Positions 50,688 to 59,674 of a stretch of DNA of 64,000 bases are shown in pieces. The notes beneath the pieces were generated by a model that searched no databases, was not told the DNA's origin, and saw only the letters and a program-made list of their open reading frames with translations. Each line of letters begins with the position of its first letter. Within the stretch, counting starts at the first letter, position 1. Position numbers and translations under genes: made by a program. This DNA comes from PoT sp049331405 (lineage in GTDB: Bacteria; Planctomycetota; Planctomycetia; Isosphaerales; Isosphaeraceae). The stretch spans positions 6,634,001 through 6,698,000 of the forward strand of contig NZ_CP186274.1 of NCBI RefSeq assembly GCF_049331405.1, in the 5' to 3' direction.

Positions 50688-53600
50688 TCAACGACCGCCG
50701 GCGTTCTCGGACCGCAGGCTCTCCTGCGCCGTGCGGCTGCCGAGGAATGCGAGCAGGTCGGCGAGCTCGTTGAAGGAGAGATGACCCACGACGCCGGCGG
50801 GCATGAGGCTCGTCTTGTCGGGGCCCTTCTCGTCGACCTCGGCCGCCGGGATCTTCACCTCGCGGCCCTGGGCGTCCTTGAGGACGACGGCCTCGTCGGT
50901 GTCGCTCAGGAGCAGGCCGGAGATGACCCGGCCGTCCTTCGTGGCGACCTTGAAGGTGCCGAAGCCCTCCTTGATCTCCTTCGACGGATCCAGGATCGAC
51001 TCCACCCGCTTGTCAAACGAGAGGGTCTCGTAGATCCGGGTCAGGTCGGGGCCGACCGCGCCGCCGAGCCCTTCGAGGCGGTGGCAGGTCGTGCAGTTCG
51101 TCTTCTTGGTATCGAGATATAAGGCCTTGCCCCGGCTGGGGTCGCCTCGCCTCTCGACGTAGTTTCGCAGCCTCGCCGCTTCCTGGCCGGTCGGTGCGGC
51201 GAGGACCGTCTTCTTGAGGAGCGTCTCCATCGCCGCCTGGATCTCCGGGGTGGCGTGGGGCCGGACGGCCTCGATCACCCGGGAGAGGTCCTCGGAGGGG
51301 AGCTTGCCCCGGTTGAATTGCTCGGCCACGGCGAGCGCGGTCTCGGGCTTCTGGCCGAGGACGGAGATCGCTTCCTGGCGGAGCTTCTCGTCCTTCTCCA
51401 GGAGCAGTGCCTTCGCCCGGGTCGCCGCCGACGGAAAGTCGAGCGCGGCGAGGGTCTGGAGCAGCTCAATGCGGAATGGGGTGTCGTCGCTCGTGGCGAA
51501 GAGCTCGCCGAAGAGGGGGACGAGGCCGCGATCCTCGTAGGAACGGAGCGCGGTGATCGCCAGGCGACGCTCCTCGGCCGAGCGATCACCGGCCTTCGCC
51601 AGCGCCACGAGGGCTTCCTTCACGGCACCGGAGCGGATCTCGCTCGCGAGGACGAGCGCGGCCCGACGGACCGCCGGGTCGCCGTCGAGCACGAGCCCCT
51701 TGAGGATCGGGGCGACGGCCAGGGCGGCCTTCTGGTGCATGGCGGTCAGGACATGGATCGCCTCGGCGCGGGCGGCTCCGTCGGCCTTGGGCGTGTCGCG
51801 GAGCCATTCCGCGATGCGATCGGGGTGGACGAGCGTGACCTGCTCGCGGAGGGCCCGGAAGAGGCCGACGCGGGCGCCGGCCGGGATGTCCTCGTGGCTG
51901 GTCGCGAGGCGGACGAGGGTCGCGATCCCCTGCGAGCCCCGCCACCCTTGCACGGCGAAGAGCGCGGCGGCCCGGAGCTTGGGGTCCTCGCTCGTGATCG
52001 TCTGGGAGAGGGTCTCGGAGATGTCCGGGTCGCTCAGCTCGAGGGCCCGGGTGAATGCGTCGCGGAGGAAGGCATCGGCCTCGAGGTTCTCAGCGGCCAG
52101 GGCGAGCAGGATGTAGTCGTTGATCCCCTTGGTGAACTCGGCGGCGAGCTTGTCGATGGGCGAGTTCGAGGCCTTGGCGATGGCCAGCGTCTTGTCATGG
52201 GCACGCTCGGCGCCGATGTACATAACGAGCGCCCGCAGGACGGCGGGGTCGATCTTCGCGAGCTTCTGGAGGGCGTCGGCCCCCTGGAAGTCGGCGAAGA
52301 AGGGAAGCAGGTCGACGGTCGGGGTCTTGCCGTTCGCCGATCGGGCCGCGTTCTCGAGGGCCAGCCGCTTGAGGTCGTTGTCGCTTCCCTTGATGATCGC
52401 GTCATAGACGGGATAGGCCTGGATCGGATCCACGGCCGCAACAACAGCCAGGGCATGACGCCTCGCCGAAGGGGCCGCCTTCTCGTCCTTCGCAAGGTCG
52501 GAGAGCTTCGCGAGGTTCGCGGGCTTGCGGCGGATCAGCTCGAGCCCCGTCCTCCGGCGCAGGACCTCGTCGTTCGAAGCGAGGTTCTTCAGGAGGCTCT
52601 CCTCATCGGCCTTCGTCAAGCCGACGAAGCGGTCGCGAGGCAAGGTGGCGACGGCCGGCTCGGCGTCGGTGCCCGCCCAGGTCATCCGGTAGATCCGGCC
52701 CGTCTGTCCATTGCCGGAGAGCCGCCCGGCACCGCCCGAGTCGGTCCGCCAGTCGAGGATGTAGAGTGCGCCTTCGGGTCCGACCTCGGCGTCGGTCGGG
52801 CGGAAGAGGCCTTCGTCGGAGGCGAGCAACTCGAACTCACGGTCGAGCTCGAAGGTCGCGCCGGCCGGCTTGACCTTGTAGGCCCGGACGAGTTTGCGGA
52901 AGACGTCGGGGTAGACGAGCAGGTTCTGCGTGCTCGCCGGGAAGGCGGCCGAGTTCAGGACGCAGAGCCCGGCGGGAGCCCCGCGCCCGGTCTCGGTGAC
53001 CCAGCCGAGGCGGCCGGGCCTGCCGCCGTTCCAGGTGGCCCGCTCGAAGTCGGGGGCGCAGCAGCGGGCCCCTTCGCGGAGCCTCCAGCCGTAGTCGCCG
53101 CTGTTGACGGCATGCAGGATCCGGCAGCCGGTGAAGCCGGGGGAGCCTTCGTTGTCGTTATCCGTGTGGAAGACGCGGAAGGCGTCGTCGAAGGCGACGT
53201 TGCCCCAGGGGTTCCGCATCCCATAGGCGAAGTTCTCCATCTTTGAGCCGTCGGGCCTGCAGCGGAAGACGCCGCCGCAGCGCAGGACGGTGGCGGTCGA
53301 GCCGTCGGAGCCCTTGGCGTGGGCGTCGCTATCGCCCGTCGTCAGGTAGAGCCATCCGTCGGGGCCCATCGACATGCCCGAGACCCGGTGGTGAGAGTTG
53401 TCGTTGCCGAATCCCGAGGCGATCACCTCGCGTGTCTCGAACTTGCCGTCGCCGTCCTTGTCCTTGAGGCGCACGACGTCGTGCTCGAGGGTGAGATACG
53501 TCCAGCCGTCCCAGAAAAGGATGCCGGCGGGGAGGTCGAGATGGTCCATGTACATCTCGGCCTTGTCGAACGTGCCGTTGCCGTCGGTGTCGGTCAGGAC

Positions 53601-53903
53601 CTTGATGTGGTCGTTGAACTCGCGCCCTTCTTTCCACTCGATGACGTAGAGCCGGCCGTCGTCGCCGAAGGTCATGGTCACCGGGTTGACGACCAGGGGT
53701 TCGGCCGCGGCGATCTCGACCTTCCACCCCGGCGGGGTTCGGTAGCCGGCGAGCCTCGGGTCGGCCTCGGCCCCGAGGGCGGGGCCCATGAGGGACGCAC
53801 AGGCCGCGATCAGCCCGAAGGCTGCGAGCGAGAGGGTGCGAGACCTCGGTCTCGGGTTCGTTGGTTGCTGCGTCGCAATCACTGCCTGGACCTCCGGCGT
53901 CAT
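50688..53903 (-). CDS. PVC-type membrane-bound dehydrogenase with HEAT repeats and C-terminal cytochrome c domain
   Basis: Predicted ~1071 residues. Signal peptide at about 24-45 (SLAAFGLIAACASLMGPALGA). The beta-propeller dehydrogenase domain (about 50-440) has FGDDGRLYVIEWKEGREF, GMSMGPDGWLYLTTGDSDAH, YGMRNPWGNVAFD and GYGWRLREGA-like sequence (GDYGWRLREGA). A HEAT-type helical array (about 450-880) follows, then a heme c domain with CTTCH and VGPDLTRIYETLSFDKRVESILDPSKEIKEG in two parts. This is the planctomycete/Verrucomicrobia fusion seen beside sugar-oxidation genes; the substrate is unknown. ATG 53903 and ATG 53939 are both possible starts, and neither has a strong RBS. Confidence 0.9.
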   Translation of the reverse strand: MTPEVQAVIATQQPTNPRPRSRTLSLAAFGLIAACASLMGPALGAEADPRLAGYRTPPGWKVEIAAAEPLVVNPVTMTFGDDGRLYVIEWKEGREFNDHIKVLTDTDGNGTFDKAEMYMDHLDLPAGILFWDGWTYLTLEHDVVRLKDKDGDGKFETREVIASGFGNDNSHHRVSGMSMGPDGWLYLTTGDSDAHAKGSDGSTATVLRCGGVFRCRPDGSKMENFAYGMRNPWGNVAFDDAFRVFHTDNDNEGSPGFTGCRILHAVNSGDYGWRLREGARCCAPDFERATWNGGRPGRLGWVTETGRGAPAGLCVLNSAAFPASTQNLLVYPDVFRKLVRAYKVKPAGATFELDREFELLASDEGLFRPTDAEVGPEGALYILDWRTDSGGAGRLSGNGQTGRIYRMTWAGTDAEPAVATLPRDRFVGLTKADEESLLKNLASNDEVLRRRTGLELIRRKPANLAKLSDLAKDEKAAPSARRHALAVVAAVDPIQAYPVYDAIIKGSDNDLKRLALENAARSANGKTPTVDLLPFFADFQGADALQKLAKIDPAVLRALVMYIGAERAHDKTLAIAKASNSPIDKLAAEFTKGINDYILLALAAENLEADAFLRDAFTRALELSDPDISETLSQTITSEDPKLRAAALFAVQGWRGSQGIATLVRLATSHEDIPAGARVGLFRALREQVTLVHPDRIAEWLRDTPKADGAARAEAIHVLTAMHQKAALAVAPILKGLVLDGDPAVRRAALVLASEIRSGAVKEALVALAKAGDRSAEERRLAITALRSYEDRGLVPLFGELFATSDDTPFRIELLQTLAALDFPSAATRAKALLLEKDEKLRQEAISVLGQKPETALAVAEQFNRGKLPSEDLSRVIEAVRPHATPEIQAAMETLLKKTVLAAPTGQEAARLRNYVERRGDPSRGKALYLDTKKTNCTTCHRLEGLGGAVGPDLTRIYETLSFDKRVESILDPSKEIKEGFGTFKVATKDGRVISGLLLSDTDEAVVLKDAQGREVKIPAAEVDEKGPDKTSLMPAGVVGHLSFNELADLLAFLGSRTAQESLRSENAGGR

Positions 53904-54190
53904 TTGTCGGCCAACTTCGGGAGCAATGCGAAAGGCCATCCCGAACCCGGGGGTCGGCACACGCCTTGGAATTCCGGGACGGCACACCCTTTGCCCGTTG
54001 GGTCTGTGTTGAGGCTCAACTATGATGAAGCCGCGGGGGATTCTCAAGGCTCGAGATCGGTCACAGCAAGACTCGCACCCCCGGCCAGGCGCCTTTCGTG
54101 TCGAACCGGTCGGCGTCCGCGATGGCGGGCCTGGCCTTCGGCGTCTCATCTCGACGAGCGAGTCGACGCGACACCCTGGAGGAAGTTGCC

Positions 54191-54991
54191 ATGCTACTGG
54201 CTTACGATGACCACGGGCCCGGGCCCGTGGTGGTATTGCTGCATGGTTTTCCGCTGAATCGGACGATGTGGGCAAAGCAGTTGTCCGACGTCGGCTCCAT
54301 GTACCGGATCATCGCGCCCGACCTCCGCGGCCACGGCAAGTCCGCCGCGCCCGACGGCGTCTACACGATGGACGAGATGGCCGACGACGTCATCGAGCTG
54401 CTCGACGCCCTCCAACTGACCGAGCCGGTCGTGCTCGGCGGCCTCTCGATGGGGGGATACGTCGCCTTCTCCCTGATCGCGCGATACCCCGAGCGCGTGC
54501 GAGGCCTCATGCTCCTCGACACGCGTGCGAAGAACGACTCACCCGAGGCCGCCGCCAATCGTGAGCAACTTGCGCAGAAGGTCGAGGCGAGTCACAGCAC
54601 CGAGCCCGTGATCGAGGCGATGCTCCCCAAGCTCCTGGGAGAGTCGAGCCGCGAGGCGCATCCGGATCTCGCCGCGAAGGTCCAGAGAATGATCGAGAAG
54701 ACCCCGACCCGCACGATCGCCGGGACCTTGCGCGGCATGGCGATCCGCCCCGACCGGACGCCCGAGCTCGGCAAGATCGACGTCCCCACGCTCGTGGTCG
54801 TCGGCGAGCAAGACGCCATCACGCCCCCCGACGAGATGCGATCGATGGCCGACCAGATCCCCCGATCCCGGTTCATCACGATCCCCGATGCGGGGCACCT
54901 CGCGCCCATGGAGAACCCCGGCGCGACTAACGACGTTATACTCGAGTTCCTCTCGCTGGCGACGAACTCCCTGGCGGGCGTGGGCGGCTGA
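54191..54991 (+). CDS. Alpha/beta-hydrolase
   Basis: Predicted 266 residues. VVLLHGFPLNRTMW oxyanion-hole segment, nucleophile elbow GLSMGG (Ser), Asp in VVVGEQDAITPP, and catalytic His in DAGHLAPMENP. The fold resembles esterases, haloperoxidase-like hydrolases and MhpC-type enzymes; the substrate is not known. ATG 54191 is fixed by GGAGGAAG ~7 bases upstream. Divergent from the PVC dehydrogenase gene with ~290 bases between. Confidence 0.9.
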   Translation: MLLAYDDHGPGPVVVLLHGFPLNRTMWAKQLSDVGSMYRIIAPDLRGHGKSAAPDGVYTMDEMADDVIELLDALQLTEPVVLGGLSMGGYVAFSLIARYPERVRGLMLLDTRAKNDSPEAAANREQLAQKVEASHSTEPVIEAMLPKLLGESSREAHPDLAAKVQRMIEKTPTRTIAGTLRGMAIRPDRTPELGKIDVPTLVVVGEQDAITPPDEMRSMADQIPRSRFITIPDAGHLAPMENPGATNDVILEFLSLATNSLAGVGG

Positions 54992-55157
54992 GCCGAGCCA
55001 ATCACCACGGGAATGTAAAAATTCGGGCATGAGCATGCGTCCGAAAACTTGCCGGAGTGTTTACTTCTTGCAACGTGCTCGCGCAGGCTGGATAATCTTC
55101 GTTACGACGTAATTCGTTCGAAGCTTTGATCCGAGCCCGTGAGGCACCATAAGGTCG

Positions 55158-56417
55158 ATGGCGGATGTGGATGCAGGAGATTTCATCGCGACTGCGGCCG
55201 GCCTGGACGAGCTGGTCGCAGATCTCCGCGCAGCGGGCCGATTCGCCTTCGATACGGAGTTCGTCTCGGAGGAGACGTTCGAGCCGGTCCTCTGCCTGAT
55301 CCAGGTCGCCACGCGAGACCGCCTCGCGATCGTCGACCCGCTGGCGATTCGCGACCTCTCGGCCTTCTGGGAGGTCGTGAACGACCCTTCCATCGAAGTC
55401 GTGATGCACGCCGCGCGAGAGGACCTGCGGATCTGCAAGTACAAGACGGGCAAGGTCCCGAGCCGGGTCTATGACGTCCAACTCGTGGCCGGCCTCGTCG
55501 GCTACGGGTATCCCCTCTCGCTCGTGAATCTGATCGGCCAGGCCCTCCGGGTCTCGGTTTCGGGGGGCGAGACGCGGACCGACTGGCGTCGCCGGCCACT
55601 CTCGCCGGCCCAGATGCGGTACGCCCTCGACGATGTCCGCTACCTGCTCGAACTCGCCGACCTCCTCGCGGCCCAATCCGCCCGCTGGAAGCGTACCGAG
55701 TGGGTCGAGGCGGAGTTCGCCGACTTCGTCGGGGAGATCCAGAACCTCGCCGAGGAAGAGCGCTGGAGACGCCTGCCCGGGCTCCATCAGTTGAATCGCC
55801 GGAGCCTGGAGGTCGCCAGGCGGCTCGCCGAGTGGCGGCACGACGAGGCCAGGCGGGCCAATCGCCCGCTCCGCCAGTTGCTCCGTGACGACCTGCTCGT
55901 CGCCATCGCCAAGCGGCAGCCGGCGAATCGGAAAGACCTGGAAGCCCTCCGCGACTTCAATCGGCCTCACCTGCTGAACAAGTCCCACGAGATCCTCGCG
56001 GTGATCGCCGAGGCCCAACTCGTCCCCCACGATGATCTGCCCGAGCCCCCCGATCGCCACGAGGACGGACCAGGGCTCACCATGGTCGTCAACCTGCTCG
56101 CCGCCGCGCTCGCTCAGTGCTGCACCCAGCACAAGGTTGCATCGGGGTTGGTCGGCGCCTCGCACGACCTCAAGGAACTGATCCGCTGGCATGCCCACGG
56201 CTGCCCGGAAGAACACAGGCCCGACCTCGTCCGCGGCTGGCGTGCCGAGGTCTGCGGCAGCGCCTTGACCGACGTCCTTTCGGGGCGCTGCACCCTCCGC
56301 GTCGTGAACCCGCTGGCCGACGTCCCCGTCGTGCTCGAGCCGTGGTCGGGGCCGGGATCTATGCGGGTGGCCTCTTCGAAGTCCCAGCCCCCCGCCGAAG
56401 CGGAGATCGAATCTTGA
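55158..56417 (+). CDS. rnd: Ribonuclease D-like 3'-5' exonuclease with HRDC domain
   Basis: Predicted 419 residues. The DEDD exonuclease domain has Exo I FAFDTEF (Asp32, Glu34), Exo II MHAAREDLRI and Exo III RYALDDVRYL. HRDC-like helical modules follow (about 220-300, with LARRLAEWRHDEARRANRP-type sequence). The C-terminal ~100 residues are an extension (TMVVNLLAAALAQCC...) also seen in some cyanobacterial and planctomycete RNase D proteins. It trims tRNA and other small RNAs. The gene ends in a TTGA overlap with the epimerase gene. Confidence 0.88.
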   Translation: MADVDAGDFIATAAGLDELVADLRAAGRFAFDTEFVSEETFEPVLCLIQVATRDRLAIVDPLAIRDLSAFWEVVNDPSIEVVMHAAREDLRICKYKTGKVPSRVYDVQLVAGLVGYGYPLSLVNLIGQALRVSVSGGETRTDWRRRPLSPAQMRYALDDVRYLLELADLLAAQSARWKRTEWVEAEFADFVGEIQNLAEEERWRRLPGLHQLNRRSLEVARRLAEWRHDEARRANRPLRQLLRDDLLVAIAKRQPANRKDLEALRDFNRPHLLNKSHEILAVIAEAQLVPHDDLPEPPDRHEDGPGLTMVVNLLAAALAQCCTQHKVASGLVGASHDLKELIRWHAHGCPEEHRPDLVRGWRAEVCGSALTDVLSGRCTLRVVNPLADVPVVLEPWSGPGSMRVASSKSQPPAEAEIES

Positions 56418-57250
56418 AGTCGACGATCAGTTGCTACACGAACAACTACGGCCCTTCGGGCGTCTGGGTCGCCGTCGAGCAGATCAATGCCGCGGGGATC
56501 GACCACCTCGAACTGGCCCTCCGCGGCCATAACTTCGGCGGCCTCGTGATCCCCGAGTCGGTCGTCGTGACCGAGAAGGCCGATGACGCCACCGCGCAGT
56601 CGTTCGTCGATCATCTCGCCAAGCACAATGTGAAGGTCAGCGGCTGCAACGTCGGGGGCGCGGATATGCGGACGCGCGAGGGGGCCGACCTCACCGCCCG
56701 CCGCATGGACTTCGCCGCCCGCTGGTTCGGCGTTCCCGTCGTCGTTTCCGGCGCCGGCCAGCCCGTCGACGATCACGAACGCGAGAAAGTCGTTGCGCAT
56801 CTGCGCGAGCTGGGCGACCGTGCCGAGGGGCTCGACCTCGTCATTGCCCTCGAGACCCACAAGGGCCCGACTCAGAACGCCGACGCGATGCTCAGGCTGA
56901 TGGACGAAGTCGACCACCCCCGCGTACGTCTTAACTTCGACACGGGCAACATCGCGTACTACAACGAGGGACTCGACCCGGTCTCGGAGCTTGCCAGGGT
57001 CAAGGATTACGTCAAGAACGTCCACGTGAAGGACAACCGTGGCGGCCTCGAGGACTGGTACTTCCCCGCCATCGGCGAGGGGGGGGCCGTCGACTTCGTG
57101 AGGATCCGCGAGGTCCTCGAGAGCATCAACTACCACGGGGCCTGCACGATCGAGATCGAGGGGATCGGCGGGGAGGAAGAGCCGGGGCTCGAGGCGAGGC
57201 AAGGCCGGGTCGCCCGCAGTGTTGTACACTTGCGTCGGTGCGGATTCTGA
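56414..57250 (+). CDS. Sugar phosphate isomerase/epimerase (xylose-isomerase-like TIM barrel)
   Basis: Predicted 278 residues. TIM-barrel metal-site strands: GIDHLELALRGH, LVIALETHKGPTQ (Glu), VRLNFDTGN (Asp), KNVHVKDNRGG (His) and ACTIEIEGIGG (Glu). The C-terminal HLRRCGF fits the family. It likely isomerises or epimerises a sugar or inositol derivative. Start TTG 56414 overlaps the RNase D stop (TTGA) and has GGAG ~8 bases upstream; the longer frame from 56117 is a shadow of RNase D. Confidence 0.85.
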   Translation: MKSTISCYTNNYGPSGVWVAVEQINAAGIDHLELALRGHNFGGLVIPESVVVTEKADDATAQSFVDHLAKHNVKVSGCNVGGADMRTREGADLTARRMDFAARWFGVPVVVSGAGQPVDDHEREKVVAHLRELGDRAEGLDLVIALETHKGPTQNADAMLRLMDEVDHPRVRLNFDTGNIAYYNEGLDPVSELARVKDYVKNVHVKDNRGGLEDWYFPAIGEGGAVDFVRIREVLESINYHGACTIEIEGIGGEEEPGLEARQGRVARSVVHLRRCGF

Positions 57251-57370
57251 CCCACGGCGACGGGATGTCGAATATCGGTCTCTCTCGGCCTGGGGCCTGC
57301 AACGCGCCCGCGGACGCCGCCATCATCGAGCGTCCACGACGGTCTCCCCACGAGAGAAAGAGCCACCCCC

Positions 57371-57895
57371 ATGAAACGGGTGTTCGTCATAGCAGCCTTC
57401 GGGATCGCGGCGCAGGCCGCCCCCTGCCTGGCGCAGGCCCCTGCGCCGGTCCTGATCGAATCCGGGACGTCCCTCCTGATCGCCCCGGATGAGTTCACCC
57501 CGCCCAATCCGCCGATCTTCGGGCCCGATCTCCGGATCGTCCCCGCCCATCGCCTGGCCATGATCGAGGCGAATCGCCCGCTGCCGGCTTCGGATCCGCT
57601 CGTCATCGCGACCGCGGAACGGCTCGAACGCCTGACCGCCACGTACTTCGAGGACGCCCCGAGGATCGTCGAACTGACCGCTCAGGCGGTGAAGTCGATC
57701 CGAAGCACGAATCAGACGGCAAGCCCGTTCGAGGTCTTCGACGCCGCCCTGACCTGGAAGCCATCCGTTCGCATCGGCTCGAACTACCCTCGCCGGTTCT
57801 CGCGGTTCCTCGCCGAGTACCGTCGCCTGCGGATCGACGAGAAGAAGAGCCACGCCGACACCTTGAAGGCTCTCGAAGTGAAGGCCTCCCGCTAA
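57371..57895 (+). CDS. Secreted hypothetical protein
   Basis: Predicted 174 residues with signal peptide (about 1-21, ending CLAQA). The remainder has a Pro-rich N-terminal part (PDEFTPPNPPIFGPDL) and a helical C-terminus (about 85-170). No family recognised. The gene stands alone, with 120 bases before it and the convergent ExbD-like gene after it. Confidence 0.6.
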   Translation: MKRVFVIAAFGIAAQAAPCLAQAPAPVLIESGTSLLIAPDEFTPPNPPIFGPDLRIVPAHRLAMIEANRPLPASDPLVIATAERLERLTATYFEDAPRIVELTAQAVKSIRSTNQTASPFEVFDAALTWKPSVRIGSNYPRRFSRFLAEYRRLRIDEKKSHADTLKALEVKASR

Positions 57896-57935
57896 ACTCG
57901 GTGTCTCAGGGCCAGCCCCGCGCGACCTTCGCCAT

Positions 57936-59105
57936 TCACGGTTGAGGGTCGTTCGGGGCCAGTCGGATCGCGTTCACACCCGCCCCCCGGATCACCCCCA
58001 TCACCTTCTGAACGGCCTGGAATGGTTCGGCCGCGTCCACATCGAGGATGGCTGAGGTCGCCGGGTTGGCCGCGACGAGTTTTTTGAGGGATTCCGCCAG
58101 CGAGTCCTCGGTAACGGCCTGGCCGTCGAGCTTGAGACTCCCCTGGGCCAGCGAGATCACGTGCTGGCCCGTCTTGGGAGCGGCGTCGAGCGGGATCTCT
58201 TCCCCCTGGGGGGCGAACTTGCCCCCCTCGCGGATGGCGAAGAAGCCGTAAGAGCGGTCGAGCATCCGCAAGGTGCCCGCCATCGCCCCCTTGCCCTCGG
58301 TCCACAGGTGTCCGTCGAACTCCTGGCGGCTCCGGGGGAATCGGATCGTGAACTCGGCCCTGGGAGGAATCTCGCGGGCGACCTGACCGTCGACCTCGTA
58401 CGAGGTCCCGTTGAGATCGGAACGGAACCAGCCCGAGATCGCCCCCTGTGGGTCGACCTTGAGGTCGAGCGTCCCCGACCATTGCCCATTGGCATAGAGC
58501 CGGAACCGGCCTGCATAGTCGGTGGCGAGGACCGTCCTGCCTGTCGAAGGCCCTCCAGCAGCCTCCCCCTTCGTCGTCACCGGGGCCCGCTTGAGCGTGC
58601 TGATCTCTACGCTGCCGAGGGCGACGAGACTGGGGCTTCCGTTCGCGGCCTCGAACTTGAGGTCTCCCCCCTGGCCTTCCGGGACGACCTGGCCGCTGTC
58701 CAGGTCGAACTGGAACCCATCGAACAGGAGCAACTCCTTGCCGTGGGCGAGCCGCGTGCTCAGGTTGCCCGACTCGAACGTGTCGAAGCGTTCCAGCATC
58801 AGGACGGGGAGCGGCTTCGCCTGGTTCCCGGGCTGCTTGCGAAACGCGGGGGACACAAGCAGGCGGGCGAGGTTGCCCTGGTCTGTCTTCACGATTAGGA
58901 AGGCCGAACGGACGTCGGCGAGGGCCGTCGGCAGGGCGTCGAGGTCGACGATGCTGAGACGCTTGTGCGAGGCGACGTCGCCCGATTTCCGCAAGGAGGC
59001 CAGCGCCTCCCCTTCGAGTCGGTCGAATTCGTCCGCTCGGCTCGGACCTTGACCGGATCCCAGCACGAGGCCAACGAGAACCGCGACGAGCCTCTGATAA
59101 CGCAT
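57936..59105 (-). CDS. Secreted protein with C-terminal ExbD/TolR-like domain
   Basis: Predicted 389 residues. Signal peptide at about 5-24. A large beta-rich middle part (about 40-300) is not recognised (segments such as GKELLLFDGFQFDLDSG, GRFRLYANGQWSGTLDL). The last ~60 residues read LDGQAVTEDSLAESLKKLVAANP then SAILDVDAAEPFQAVQKVMG then VIRGAGVNAIRLA. This pattern matches the periplasmic domain of ExbD/TolR. There is no internal ExbD-type transmembrane helix, so this would be a soluble or lipid-free periplasmic copy. Weak RBS (GGGGACAG) before ATG 59105. Confidence 0.7.
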   Translation of the reverse strand: MRYQRLVAVLVGLVLGSGQGPSRADEFDRLEGEALASLRKSGDVASHKRLSIVDLDALPTALADVRSAFLIVKTDQGNLARLLVSPAFRKQPGNQAKPLPVLMLERFDTFESGNLSTRLAHGKELLLFDGFQFDLDSGQVVPEGQGGDLKFEAANGSPSLVALGSVEISTLKRAPVTTKGEAAGGPSTGRTVLATDYAGRFRLYANGQWSGTLDLKVDPQGAISGWFRSDLNGTSYEVDGQVAREIPPRAEFTIRFPRSRQEFDGHLWTEGKGAMAGTLRMLDRSYGFFAIREGGKFAPQGEEIPLDAAPKTGQHVISLAQGSLKLDGQAVTEDSLAESLKKLVAANPATSAILDVDAAEPFQAVQKVMGVIRGAGVNAIRLAPNDPQP

Positions 59106-59238
59106 GCGAACTGTCCCCGAACCAGCCTGAGTGTGTTGCGAATCGGTTCGAGGCCCATTGTCTCGCGGAGGATGCCCGCGGCCAAGGGCTCGACGCCCGC
59201 AATCAGTCATGGACCGGGGCAACGGGTTCGGGCCATCG

Positions 59239-59667
59239 TCACTTCAAGTCGAAGTTTTGCGGCCTGGGCTGTTCCCCAACCGTGGCATCGAGTCCGGAGG
59301 ACTCGAAAGTCGTGTACTTTTTCGGGATCAATTCCCTGGCCGGCCTGTAGTTGGGAGAGCCGGGCATGACGGTGGGATCTTCGTCCGAGGAACTCACCGA
59401 GACGCGATGATGCCCGATGATGGCCCCGTCATCCTTCTCGAATGTGCTCAGGGTGTAGCTGCCGTCCGGCTGGATGTCGCCAAGCGCCGGCCTGCCGTCG
59501 TCTGGGCGGAAGGTGATGGTCCCCCTGGTCAGGGGTCGGCCCTGATAGGAAACCTTCCCCTTCACTTCCACCGTCTTGGGATGGGGTTCGGCGGGCGGAG
59601 TGCAGCCCGAGATGCCCAGGAGTGGCACGAGTGAGATGAGGCCGATGGCGAGGGGGGCCGTTTTCAT
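59239..59667 (-). CDS. Lipoprotein with carboxypeptidase-regulatory-like fold
   Basis: Predicted 142 residues. Lipobox LGISGC (Cys22) after a hydrophobic stretch, then VKGKVSYQGRPLTRGTITFRPDDG and GDIQPDGSYTLSTF, typical of small beta-sandwich (carboxypeptidase-regulatory/transthyretin-like) lipoproteins. It lies 7 bases downstream of a DUF1559 gene on the same strand, a common planctomycete pairing. Confidence 0.85.
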   Translation of the reverse strand: MKTAPLAIGLISLVPLLGISGCTPPAEPHPKTVEVKGKVSYQGRPLTRGTITFRPDDGRPALGDIQPDGSYTLSTFEKDDGAIIGHHRVSVSSSDEDPTVMPGSPNYRPARELIPKKYTTFESSGLDATVGEQPRPQNFDLK

Positions 59668-59674
59668 CAGGCGA

